Shown here in pieces: positions 1 to 5,671 of a DNA stretch of 9,329 bases (position 1 is its first letter; the number at the start of each line of letters is the position of its first letter). The position numbers and the translations under genes are program-made. Origin of the DNA: Kouleothrix aurantiaca (GTDB lineage: Bacteria > Chloroflexota > Chloroflexia > Chloroflexales > Roseiflexaceae); assembly GCA_001399705.1 (NCBI GenBank), contig LJCR01000052.1:1-9329 (forward strand), written 5' to 3'. The notes below the pieces were generated by a model, which was given only the letters and a program-made list of their open reading frames with translations, did no database searches and had not been told where the DNA came from.

Positions 1-225
1 CGGGAAACGGCGGTGCGCGGCTGGGTGCCGGGCTGGGCCGATCTGCGGCCCTGGGCCGGCCAAAGCATCACGCTCACGCTCGAATCGGATGCCGGGCCAA
101 ATGACGACTCCACCGACGACTGGTTCGCCTGGGGCGAGCCCGCGCTCATCGCGCCAGCAGCCGCGCGCTACGCGACCGAGCAGCCCGAGCGCCGCGCTCA
201 GGATCTACGCAAGGGTCTGAAATAA
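1..225 (+). CDS. C-terminal end of a protein with a carbohydrate-binding-like beta-sandwich (partial)
   Basis: The reading frame is open from base 1, so the start lies upstream of the window; 74 codons and a TAA stop are visible. The text around W-A-D-L-R-P-W-A-G-Q, then I-T-L-T-L-E-S-D-A-G-P, then D-W-F-A-W-G-E-P, has alternating hydrophobic strands. Its Trp/Asp-rich ending resembles the last strands of jelly-roll or NPCBM-like modules that terminate large cell-envelope proteins in filamentous Chloroflexota. The last ~25 residues are a charged Ala/Arg-rich tail. A GTG at 13 could look like a start, but the frame is open upstream, no ribosome site precedes it and the domain would be cut in half, so I treat it as internal. 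Function is unknown; the domain resemblance is from memory, not from a search. Confidence 0.7.
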   Translation, partial: RETAVRGWVPGWADLRPWAGQSITLTLESDAGPNDDSTDDWFAWGEPALIAPAAARYATEQPERRAQDLRKGLK

Positions 226-239
226 CAGGCCCGCCGCCC

Positions 240-261
240 AAGATGAACGAAAATTCATCTT
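240..261. repeat. 8-bp perfect inverted repeat, AT-rich
   Basis: AAGATGAA (240-247) and TTCATCTT (254-261) are perfect reverse complements separated by six bases. The dyad starts 15 bp after the stop of the upstream gene. It has no T-run, so it is a poor intrinsic terminator; an operator or an mRNA 3'-end hairpin is equally possible. Confidence 0.5.
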
Positions 262-281
262 CATGGCGTTACAAAGCCAAA

Positions 282-298
282 TACTATTGCGAATAGTA
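282..298. repeat. 17-bp palindrome upstream of the sigma-like gene (operator-like)
   Basis: TACTATTGCGAATAGTA is a perfect dyad with 7-bp arms around a GCG centre. It is AT-rich in a GC-rich region and lies 21 bp after another dyad (240-261) and about 30 bp upstream of the best -35 candidate. Size and symmetry fit a dimeric repressor site; no known regulator is recognised. Confidence 0.4.
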
Positions 299-329
299 GC
301 CTCTGTCATCATTCGCTCATCCCCAACCC

Positions 330-358
330 TTCTCAGCGCCTCACCTCTTCCCTACAAT
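330..358 (+). promoter_or_regulatory. Candidate housekeeping promoter for the sigma-like gene
   Basis: TACAAT at 353-358 is one base from the -10 consensus. Exactly 17 bp upstream, TTCTCA at 330-335 matches four of six bases of the -35 consensus. Transcription would start near 365, leaving a leader of about 125 nt before the ATG at 490. Prediction by eye only. Confidence 0.4.
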
Positions 359-477
359 AGTTCTGTCAGCCCACGACGGCGTTGCCAAAAAAATTCGCGT
401 AATTGTACCAAATCGATACCGCCTGAACCATGGCTTGGCAGGTTGCGCCGGCATGGAAATGAAGGCAGGACGCGTTG

Positions 478-485
478 CAGGAGGA
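478..485 (+). promoter_or_regulatory. Shine-Dalgarno site deciding the start at 490
   Basis: CAGGAGGA sits 4-5 bases before the ATG at 490. It overlaps the first codons of the longer version that would start at TTG 475, so the ATG is preferred. Confidence 0.75.
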
Positions 486-489
486 AGCG

Positions 490-1248
490 ATGATAGCAGC
501 ACGCACACACACGGCTCGACCATCCATACGGCCAGTCTACGCAGAAATTCAGGCGCCCAACGGCGAACCGATCGACCCGACGCGCCTCGATCTTGCTGCG
601 CTGCTGCGCTACAGCCTGGCCGAGAGCGAGCGCTTCTACCGCGGCATCAAGCACGATACCCGCTTCGCCTACGAGCTGTTCCGGCGCGCGATTGTCGAGC
701 AGAATGATGTGGCCTGGGAACATATTTATACTCACTACAGCCCGCTTGTCGAGAGCTGGGTGCGCCGCAGCGGCGCATTCATCAGCAGCGGCGAAAGCAG
801 CGAGTATTTCGTTGGCGCAGCCTTCACAAAATTCTGGAAGGCGATCTCGGCGCGCTTCGAGCAGTTTCCGAACCTGGCCGCGCTGCTGCACTACCTGCAA
901 CTTTGCGCCGGCTCAGTCGTAGTAGATAGCGTCCGCGCCCAGTCGTGGGCCGAGATGCTGCCGGAAGAAGCGCTGCCTTCCGGGCAGGCGCTGCAGGCGG
1001 CGCCGGATGAGGAAGCGATGGAACGGGTGCTTTCCGAAGAGTTTTGGGGCTATATTGCCTCGCAGCTCAACAGCGAAGCCGAGCGCGTGGTCGTGTATCG
1101 ATCGTTTGTGATGGGACTGCGACCGTGCGATATTTTCGAGGCCCGCCAGGATCTGTTTTCGAGCATCAACGACGTGTATAACGTCAAGCGCAATGTGCTG
1201 GGGCGGCTCAGCCGCAACCCCGAGCTGCGCAGCATGCTGGCTTCTTAA
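490..1248 (+). CDS. Divergent sigma-70/ECF-like RNA polymerase sigma factor
   Basis: The 252-residue protein is mostly helical and has the two-lobe layout of small sigma factors. Residues ~59-150 look like region 2: A-Y-E-L-F-R-R-A-I-V-E-Q-N-D-V-A-W, then Y-S-P-L-V-E-S-W-V-R-R, A-F-T-K-F-W-K-A-I and Y-L-Q-L-C-A-G-S-V-V-V-D-S-V-R. Residues ~183-250 look like region 4: S-E-A-E-R-V-V-V-Y-R-S-F, then G-L-R-P-C-D-I and V-Y-N-V-K-R-N-V-L-G-R-L. It would bind core polymerase and direct it to a subset of promoters. Region 4 is odd: the helix-turn-helix usually reads like G-x-S-Y-x-E-I-A, but here a longer F-E-A-R-Q-D-L-F-S-S-I-N segment separates the putative helices. A ~50-residue N-terminal extension precedes region 2. 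The gene stands alone, with its own terminator. The fold assignment is moderately sure; the regulon is unknown. Confidence 0.65.
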   Translation: MIAARTHTARPSIRPVYAEIQAPNGEPIDPTRLDLAALLRYSLAESERFYRGIKHDTRFAYELFRRAIVEQNDVAWEHIYTHYSPLVESWVRRSGAFISSGESSEYFVGAAFTKFWKAISARFEQFPNLAALLHYLQLCAGSVVVDSVRAQSWAEMLPEEALPSGQALQAAPDEEAMERVLSEEFWGYIASQLNSEAERVVVYRSFVMGLRPCDIFEARQDLFSSINDVYNVKRNVLGRLSRNPELRSMLAS

Positions 1249-1318
1249 TCCTTCTCGCCGGGCAGCCTACCGAGCGACCAGATTCTCCCGCGTGCAGGGT
1301 GGCCACCACCGCCCCGCC

Positions 1319-1360
1319 AGCGGCGAACTTCAGGCATGTGCGTGAGGTTCGCCGCTTTTT
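1319..1360 (+). terminator. Rho-independent terminator of the sigma-like gene
   Basis: A perfect 10-bp stem (AGCGGCGAAC at 1319-1328 against GTTCGCCGCT at 1347-1356) with an 18-base loop is followed by a run of T to 1360. It begins 70 bp after the stop codon at 1248 and separates this gene from the zinc-finger gene downstream. Confidence 0.8.
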
Positions 1361-1619
1361 CGCCCCAAAATTTCCCACCAGTGCTCATTCTGCAGACAAA
1401 TGTAACGTTTTTGACAACCGCTTTTCGCGGCTTGTGTGGCCTCATGGCGCGGATCGCTCATCAGAAGGCGGCTAGCACCCATGCCGGCCACTTGTGGTTT
1501 GCCTGAGAATGTGTTAAAAAACTGCTGAGATGTTAAGAAAAAGTATGCGCAAAATCTGGTGTGAGCGACGTTCAATATTATAGGAACACCGACCGGCCGA
1601 TACTGCAGCGGAGTTTTGT
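1361..1619. other. Gene-free spacer between the sigma-like and zinc-finger genes
   Basis: No convincing protein or RNA gene is seen. The spacer holds a small imperfect hairpin around 1414-1436 (ACAACCGC against GCGGCTTGT with one bulge) and becomes AT-rich from about 1508. Minus-strand open frames here run through the terminator hairpin, have no ribosome site and resemble no family. A possible -10 box lies at 1576-1581. Confidence 0.5.
1576..1581 (+). promoter_or_regulatory. Possible -10 element of the zinc-finger gene
   Basis: TATTAT lies in an AT-rich patch 39 bp before the ATG at 1620, at a suitable distance for a short leader carrying GGAG (1610-1613). No good -35 hexamer is found 16-18 bp upstream, so the call is weak; an activator or an alternative sigma factor could be needed. 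Confidence 0.3.
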
Positions 1620-2432
1620 ATGCAGGTACCGATATGGGACGCGAGCAGATGCATTTGTTCGCCCGAGCTGGACGAAATTACGCTGATTGCGGCAATCGAT
1701 GGCGAAGCCAGCCCCGAGATCTACGAGCATTTACGCCAGTGTGGCTACTGCGCCAGGCGGGCGCAAGAGTACGCCGAGCTGCAAGGCTTTTTACGCAAAC
1801 GGTTCTTCCGCATGTTTTGCCCGCCAACCGACACGCTTGTCGGCTTCCACGAAGGAATCCTCAGCACCTCACAGGCTGAACAGCTCAATTCCCACCTCGC
1901 AACCTGCCCGCATTGCAAGCGCGAACTCAAATTCCTGCAGCAGCTTGCCGCCGACGCGATCTCTGGCCCTGCCCCACCCGAGCAGTGGTATGTTATTCCT
2001 GCCGACGCACGGCGCCAAGCAGCCAGCCATCACCCGGCGCCACCAGGTGGCAACGGCCGCACGATTATCGCGCGCTGCACACAAACAAACGTCTCAAGCC
2101 CGCTCTTCGATTTCCATGGAGCGTCCCGTAGCCAGAACCAGATCAGTCAGTACGCCTTTCAGGCCGAAAACCTCCAGATCACAATCGGCGTACGCACCGT
2201 TGTCAATCGCGCCGATCGCCGCGTTCTTACCGGCTCGCTGCGCCTGCACGACGAACCTCCTGCCAGCCTCACAAATACCATTGCATACCTGTTTGATTCG
2301 CACCAACAGGCAGCGGCCGCCCGGCTCGACGAGCTGGGCAATTTTGTGCTCGATAACATCCTTCCTGGCACATACCGCCTTTCGTTTTGCCTGCCCGACC
2401 GCGAAGTTATTATTGAAACAATGACGCTCTAG
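1620..2432 (+). CDS. Soluble tandem zinc-finger (zf-HC2/anti-sigma-like) protein with C-terminal carboxypeptidase-regulatory-like domain
   Basis: The 270-residue protein has two copies of the HxxxCxxC zinc motif of zinc-binding anti-sigma (ZAS/zf-HC2) domains: H37-C41-C44 and H92-C96-C99. Each follows a helical stretch containing a Gly-Glu or Asp-Gly-Glu turn. A Pro/His/Gly-rich linker (~118-147) leads to a beta-rich end (~185-270) containing L-D-E-L-G-N-F-V-L-D-N-I-L-P-G-T-Y-R-L, the typical closing strands of CarboxypepD_reg-like sandwiches. There is no transmembrane helix, unlike classical membrane anti-sigma factors. GGAG at 1610-1613 supports the ATG. The sigma-like gene upstream is its natural candidate partner, but a terminator and 371 bp lie between them, so co-transcription is not implied. 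It may instead be a free-standing zinc-dependent regulator. Domain calls rest on motif reading. Confidence 0.65.
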   Translation: MQVPIWDASRCICSPELDEITLIAAIDGEASPEIYEHLRQCGYCARRAQEYAELQGFLRKRFFRMFCPPTDTLVGFHEGILSTSQAEQLNSHLATCPHCKRELKFLQQLAADAISGPAPPEQWYVIPADARRQAASHHPAPPGGNGRTIIARCTQTNVSSPLFDFHGASRSQNQISQYAFQAENLQITIGVRTVVNRADRRVLTGSLRLHDEPPASLTNTIAYLFDSHQQAAAARLDELGNFVLDNILPGTYRLSFCLPDREVIIETMTL

Positions 2433-2485
2433 CACTGGCGCATCCCAGCGACTTCACCGTTAGGTCACTGTTGCGTTCCGTGCTG

Positions 2486-2494
2486 TGGTAAGAT
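2486..2494 (+). promoter_or_regulatory. Extended -10 promoter candidate for the hydrolase gene
   Basis: TGG directly followed by TAAGAT makes an extended -10 (TGnTAnnnT type) 45 bp before the ATG at 2540. No strong -35 is seen, which extended -10 promoters tolerate. Confidence 0.4.
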
Positions 2495-2526
2495 AGTGCG
2501 GCTGCGCGTTGCTGTGCAGTGCAACG

Positions 2527-2533
2527 AAGGAGA
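2527..2533 (+). promoter_or_regulatory. Shine-Dalgarno site deciding the start at 2540
   Basis: AAGGAGA ends six bases before the ATG at 2540. The alternative GTG at 2519 lies upstream of this site and has none of its own. Confidence 0.75.
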
Positions 2534-2539
2534 ACGTGG

Positions 2540-3490
2540 ATGGCAAGTGCATCCTTGCGCCGCAATGGCGCCACCGCCCTCGGCCTGGCACTTGGCGTCG
2601 CGGCAGGCCGAATTGGCTACCCGGCCGCATCGCTCACGCGGATGATGTTCGCTGGTTTGCGGCAGCCGCTCTGGGGCAGCCCGCAGGCGTTTGGGCTTGC
2701 AGCCGAAGAAGTCGTGTTTGGTGCCAGCGACGGCGTAATCCTGCGCGGCTGGTTTCTTCCACACGCCATTGGCGGGAGCACACCCGCGCCCACGATTGTT
2801 TTTGTGCACGGCTGGCCTTGGAATCGGCAGGGCAACCAGGCGGGCCAAAGCCTCCTCCCCGACCGAACGATTGATTTCCTGCCGCTGGCGCAGGCGCTTG
2901 GCGCGGCTGGCTTCCACACCCTGCTCTTCGATCTGCGCAACCACGGCCAGAGCGACTCCGCCCCGCCGGTGACCTTTGGCGTGCACGAGGCGCGCGATTT
3001 CATTGGCGCGGTAGAATTTCTGCGCCGCCGGCGCGATGTCGATCCGCAGCGCATTGGCGCGATCGGCTTTTCGATGGGCGCAAACACGCTGATCTACGGC
3101 ATCCCGCGCAGCCAGCCTATTCGCGCCGCCATCGCCGTGCAGCCAACGTCGCCAGCGGTGTTTGCGCCACGCCTTGCGCGTACCGTGATCGGCCCGTCCG
3201 GGCCTGCAATGCTCCATCTCGTTGAGCCGCTCTACCGCGCGGTCGGCGGGCCGCCATTAGCGCAGATCGACCTTGTGCGCGCTGCCGAGCACCTGGGCGA
3301 AACGCGCATGCTCTATGTTCAAGGCACGGGCGACCAGCTCGGCACGGTTGCCGACGCGCAGGCCATTGCCTGGGCCACGCCGAACGCGCTGCCGCTGGTG
3401 CGCCACCCCAGCACCGAACGCTTTGGCGGCTACCTGTATGTGCACGAGCACACCGACCAGATCGTGCGCTTTTTGAACGAACACCTGTAA
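2540..3490 (+). CDS. Alpha/beta-hydrolase fold protein (serine hydrolase)
   Basis: The 316-residue protein carries a complete alpha/beta-hydrolase signature. It has an oxyanion-hole motif H90-G91-W in V-F-V-H-G-W-P-W, the segment F-D-L-R-N-H-G-Q-S-D (130-139), and a nucleophile elbow G-F-S-M-G with Ser178. The acid is Asp265 in G-T-G-D-Q-L-G, and the His is His302 or His304 in Y-V-H-E-H-T-D. The layout resembles the BAAT/YqiA/'prolyl-oligopeptidase-like' esterases, with the H-G-x-x-x-N-R pattern typical of lipase- or peptidase-like members. Residues 11-30 are mildly hydrophobic (A-L-G-L-A-L-G-V-A-A-G) and may be a weak membrane anchor or signal; no lipobox or clear cleavage site is present. 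The substrate cannot be told. It appears to be transcribed alone, with an extended -10 upstream and a strong hairpin terminator 13 bp after the stop. Confidence 0.88.
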   Translation: MASASLRRNGATALGLALGVAAGRIGYPAASLTRMMFAGLRQPLWGSPQAFGLAAEEVVFGASDGVILRGWFLPHAIGGSTPAPTIVFVHGWPWNRQGNQAGQSLLPDRTIDFLPLAQALGAAGFHTLLFDLRNHGQSDSAPPVTFGVHEARDFIGAVEFLRRRRDVDPQRIGAIGFSMGANTLIYGIPRSQPIRAAIAVQPTSPAVFAPRLARTVIGPSGPAMLHLVEPLYRAVGGPPLAQIDLVRAAEHLGETRMLYVQGTGDQLGTVADAQAIAWATPNALPLVRHPSTERFGGYLYVHEHTDQIVRFLNEHL

Positions 3491-3502
3491 TCCCAGCCTC
3501 GT

Positions 3503-3557
3503 ATATAAATTCCGCGCCCTATTCTCTGCACTGGAGAATAGGGCGCGGAATTTATAT
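3503..3557. terminator. Perfect 24-bp-stem hairpin, bidirectional terminator between convergent genes
   Basis: Bases 3503-3526 and 3534-3557 are perfect reverse complements around a 7-base loop (TGCACTG). A GC-rich core (CCGCGCCC) is flanked by AT-rich ends, so RNA from either strand ends its stem in a U/A-rich tail. It lies 13 bp after the plus-strand hydrolase stop and 18 bp beyond the minus-strand haem-binding gene's stop, exactly where a shared terminator is expected. Confidence 0.85.
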
Positions 3558-3574
3558 GTGAGCAGGTTTTATGC

Positions 3575-4012
3575 TTAATGCAGCGACGCCTCCAAGCCTG
3601 CCTGAAGGGCCTGCATTTCTTCCGCGCTCAGGCGGGCTTCGGGGTGCAGCAGTAAATATTCTTTGGGTGGCATCGAGCCGCGCCGAAAGACTTTCGGAAT
3701 ATCGTCGGTTTCCTGTTCGCTGTTGCTGGTAGTGCCCAATTCCGAGAAATTGAGCTTGTGCCGCCCGCGCTGGACATTCCGCGCCACCAGCCACGAAACC
3801 GGCGCAACATACGAATACGCGGGCCAAACCGTTTCGTTGCTGTGGCAGTCGAAGCAGGCGCGCTTGGCAAGCGCACGGGTTGCCGGGCTATTCCAGGCAG
3901 GTTCCGCCCGCGTCGCTGGGTTCGGTGTCGGCCGGCCAATCGGCAGAAGCTGGATCAGTACCAGCAGAACAAAAATACTAATAAATCACAGGCGCACCAA
4001 TCGTGCAATCAT
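3575..4012 (-). pseudogene. Haem-binding domain protein (CxxCH), interrupted by an in-frame TGA
   Basis: Translated through one stop, the frame gives about 145 residues of the Haem_bd family (PF14376). It has an N-terminal hydrophobic helix (F-I-S-I-F-V-L-L-V-L-I-Q-L-L-P-I-G-R), then E-P-A-W-N-S-P-A-T-R-A-L, then the haem motif C-F-D-C-H (bases 3842-3856) followed by S-N-E-T-V-W-P-A-Y. Next come A-P-V-S-W-L-V, M-P-P-K-E-Y-L-L-L-H-P and L-S-A-E-E. The family binds haem c in exported or periplasmic proteins. The ATG at 4012 gives M-I-A-R-L-V-R-L, then TGA at 3986-3988, then the helix without a frameshift. After the TGA no ATG, GTG or TTG occurs until the GTG at 3787, past the haem motif. It is therefore a recent pseudogene, a sequencing error, a read-through gene, or a gene using a rare start codon. 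Everything downstream of the TGA looks intact. A single-base change from TGG (Trp) or CGA (Arg) would explain it. Confidence 0.75.
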
Positions 4013-4137
4013 CGCATTCACCACCCCACAGCGCCGCCATCTTCAACCAATCAGCTGCAATGCCGGCACACATAGTTTCGCCCCAATTGTGCCATGCCCG
4101 CCTTAACACACTATTAAAGTCAAACCGCCGCAGGATG

Positions 4138-4170
4138 AAAAAATCGGGAGCGGCGACGCCACCCCCGACT
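4138..4170 (-). terminator. Rho-independent terminator of the VWA gene
   Basis: On the minus strand, TCGGGGGTGGCG pairs with CGCCGCTCCCGA (4168-4144) with only two G-U pairs, and six T residues follow (4143-4138). It begins about 30 bp after the VWA stop codon at 4199 and isolates that gene from the haem-binding gene. Confidence 0.85.
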
Positions 4171-4198
4171 ACGTGTCTGCCAGTGTTCTTCGCCCCGC

Positions 4199-5479
4199 CT
4201 AACTGCCCTGGTTACGCAGCTCTTCGGGAATATCAAGGTCGCTCAGACGCACCGTCTTGCGCGTGCCGAATTTCATCGTCTTCTGGCCCTCGCTGGAAAG
4301 CTGGCCGGTCTGCTGCAGGTTGCTGATTTCCTGCTGCATGGTTTGCGCCAGCTCGACCTCGCCCTGGTTGAGCAGGCGTGTCACCGCGCTTTGCAGCTTC
4401 TGGGTGGCCCCGCCCACATCGCCCGTTTGCAGATCTTGCAGCGCGCGGGTTTGCAGCTTAAAGGCGCTCACTTTCTCAACAATGTTCATCACTGGCGCGT
4501 TGACCTGCGCGTTCAGGTTCGCATCGGCCGTGAAGGTCATCACCACATCCGCGCGCGAACGCTCGCCCTGCAGGCTGAGCACCGGCACATCGTACGACAT
4601 TTCCACCTGGCCGATGCGATACTGCCCGGCCGGGCGCGGGTCGACCAGCAGCTCGGTCATCAGGGTGCGGCCACTGCCGCTTTCGAGCTCGCCAATCGGC
4701 ACGCTGACATCGCGATCGGATACCGGGCGATAGCCCAGGTTATTGATGAGCGGAATAACCTGCCAGACCGCGCGTGGCGTGATGCCCTGTACCAGCCGCA
4801 GCGTGAGGTTTGCGTTATGGATGGCAGTGGCCTGGGCGCGCTGCACCGTATTCTGGAAGTACGAGATGATCTTATCGGGCTGGTCGATATAATCGGCGGT
4901 GCCGCCCGAGCGATTCGCCATATCAATCAGCAAATCCTCGTTCCAGTCCTTGCCCACGCCCAGCGCCGTGATCGGCACACCCATGCGGCCGGCGTCGTCG
5001 GCGCGCAGCAGGCATTCTTTTTCACTCTCAGTCTGGCCGTCGGTCAGCAGCACCATGCGCCGAATGGCGTTCGCGCCGCCGCGCTCGATCTCGCGCAGGC
5101 CCTTTTCCACCGCTGGTGCGATCTTGGTGCCGCCGGCATCGCGGATGCGGCCAATTTTATCTTGCAGCTCGCGCTGGTTTGCCACCGGGCCAGCTGGAAT
5201 AAGCACCTCGGTGCGGTGATCGAAAATCACCACCGAAGCAAGATCTTGCGCGTTCAGCATCTCAAGGGCGCGGGCAGTCGCGCGGCGCACCCGATCGATC
5301 TTTTCGCCTTTCATGGAGCCGCTGCGATCGAGCACAAAGCACACATTCACCGGCATGCGCACCTGTGCAACAGCCTGGCTTGGCTGCGCTTCGATCAGCA
5401 GGTATGCGACCTGGGGAGTGCCGGTGACCGGCAAATATGGCCGTGCCAGCGTTGCGCGAAGATTGACCTCACCGGCCAT
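4199..5479 (-). CDS. Cytosolic von Willebrand factor type A (VWA) domain protein
   Basis: The 426-residue protein has a complete metal-ion-dependent adhesion site: D51-R-S53-G-S55 after the strand V-N-V-C-F-V-L, Thr118 in G-G-T-K, and Asp147 in L-L-T-D-G-Q. The VWA domain spans about residues 44-215. A beta-rich region (~220-330; T-L-R-L-V, P-I-G-E-L-E-S-G, V-E-M-S-Y-D-V-P) and a helical region (~335-400; A-L-Q-D-L-Q-T-G-D, A-Q-T-M-Q-Q-E-I) follow. The layout is like the Ca-activated-chloride-channel/inter-alpha-inhibitor style VWA proteins. No signal peptide or membrane helix is present, so it probably acts in the cytosol as a metal-dependent protein-binding module. The tail (400-412) is a basic Thr-rich motif, K-F-G-T-R-K-T-V-R-L. 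The ATG at 5479 is chosen over TTG 5485 because AAAGGAG lies seven bases before it. The gene is transcribed alone; its partner is unknown. Confidence 0.9.
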   Translation of the reverse strand: MAGEVNLRATLARPYLPVTGTPQVAYLLIEAQPSQAVAQVRMPVNVCFVLDRSGSMKGEKIDRVRRATARALEMLNAQDLASVVIFDHRTEVLIPAGPVANQRELQDKIGRIRDAGGTKIAPAVEKGLREIERGGANAIRRMVLLTDGQTESEKECLLRADDAGRMGVPITALGVGKDWNEDLLIDMANRSGGTADYIDQPDKIISYFQNTVQRAQATAIHNANLTLRLVQGITPRAVWQVIPLINNLGYRPVSDRDVSVPIGELESGSGRTLMTELLVDPRPAGQYRIGQVEMSYDVPVLSLQGERSRADVVMTFTADANLNAQVNAPVMNIVEKVSAFKLQTRALQDLQTGDVGGATQKLQSAVTRLLNQGEVELAQTMQQEISNLQQTGQLSSEGQKTMKFGTRKTVRLSDLDIPEELRNQGS

Positions 5480-5486
5480 GGACAAA

Positions 5487-5493
5487 CTCCTTT
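5487..5493 (-). promoter_or_regulatory. Shine-Dalgarno site deciding the VWA start at 5479
   Basis: On the minus strand AAAGGAG is followed by seven bases and then ATG (5479-5477). The in-frame TTG at 5485 is only one base from this site, so it is too close. Confidence 0.8.
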
Positions 5494-5598
5494 CACAACA
5501 CCCAACGTGCGCACCACACGATACCAGTGTGCGGTCTCGCCGCTATCTGGTACGTCCGAAAGGCGCACTGTGTTGCATGAACACGCTTAACATTGCGT

Positions 5599-5607
5599 AG
5601 TATAGCA
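5599..5607 (-). promoter_or_regulatory. Extended -10 promoter candidate for the VWA gene
   Basis: The minus strand reads TGCTATACT: an extended -10 TGC followed by TATACT, one base from consensus. No matching -35 is seen 17 bp upstream. The leader to the ATG at 5479 would be about 113 nt and contains short inverted repeats (for example TACCAG at 5522-5527 against CTGGTA at 5548-5553) whose role is unclear. Confidence 0.45.
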
Positions 5608-5671
5608 TACCAGAGCGATGATAGTATATGGTTTCGGGCGGGTAAATCGCCTGCAGCATTCTTGCCTGTAC

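Noticed and set aside
1411..1416. Perfect TTGACA -35 hexamer upstream of the zinc-finger gene
   Set aside because: No -10-like sequence lies 16-18 bp downstream (GTGTGG is found there) and it is about 200 bp from the start codon.
1330..1575. Minus-strand small open frame in the sigma/zinc-finger spacer
   Set aside because: It runs into the terminator hairpin of the sigma-like gene, has no ribosome site and resembles nothing known.
1583..1587. GGAAC resembling the -35 element of ECF-sigma promoters before the zinc-finger gene
   Set aside because: No CGTC-like -10 is found 16-17 bp downstream, and the implied start site would fall about on the start codon, leaving no leader for the GGAG site.
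2465..3217. Minus-strand open frame (250 codons) opposite the hydrolase
   Set aside because: The hydrolase frame contains the full catalytic triad; the antisense product is Arg/Ala/Cys-rich without motifs.
3575..3787. A short independent protein starting at GTG 3787
   Set aside because: It would begin in the middle of the haem-binding domain and lack the CxxCH motif; continuity upstream shows it is the C-terminal part of the interrupted gene.
4343..5590. Long plus-strand open frame (415 codons) across the VWA gene
   Set aside because: It is antisense to a gene with an intact MIDAS and a good ribosome site; its translation is His/Arg-rich with no recognisable domain. Long antisense frames are expected at this GC content.
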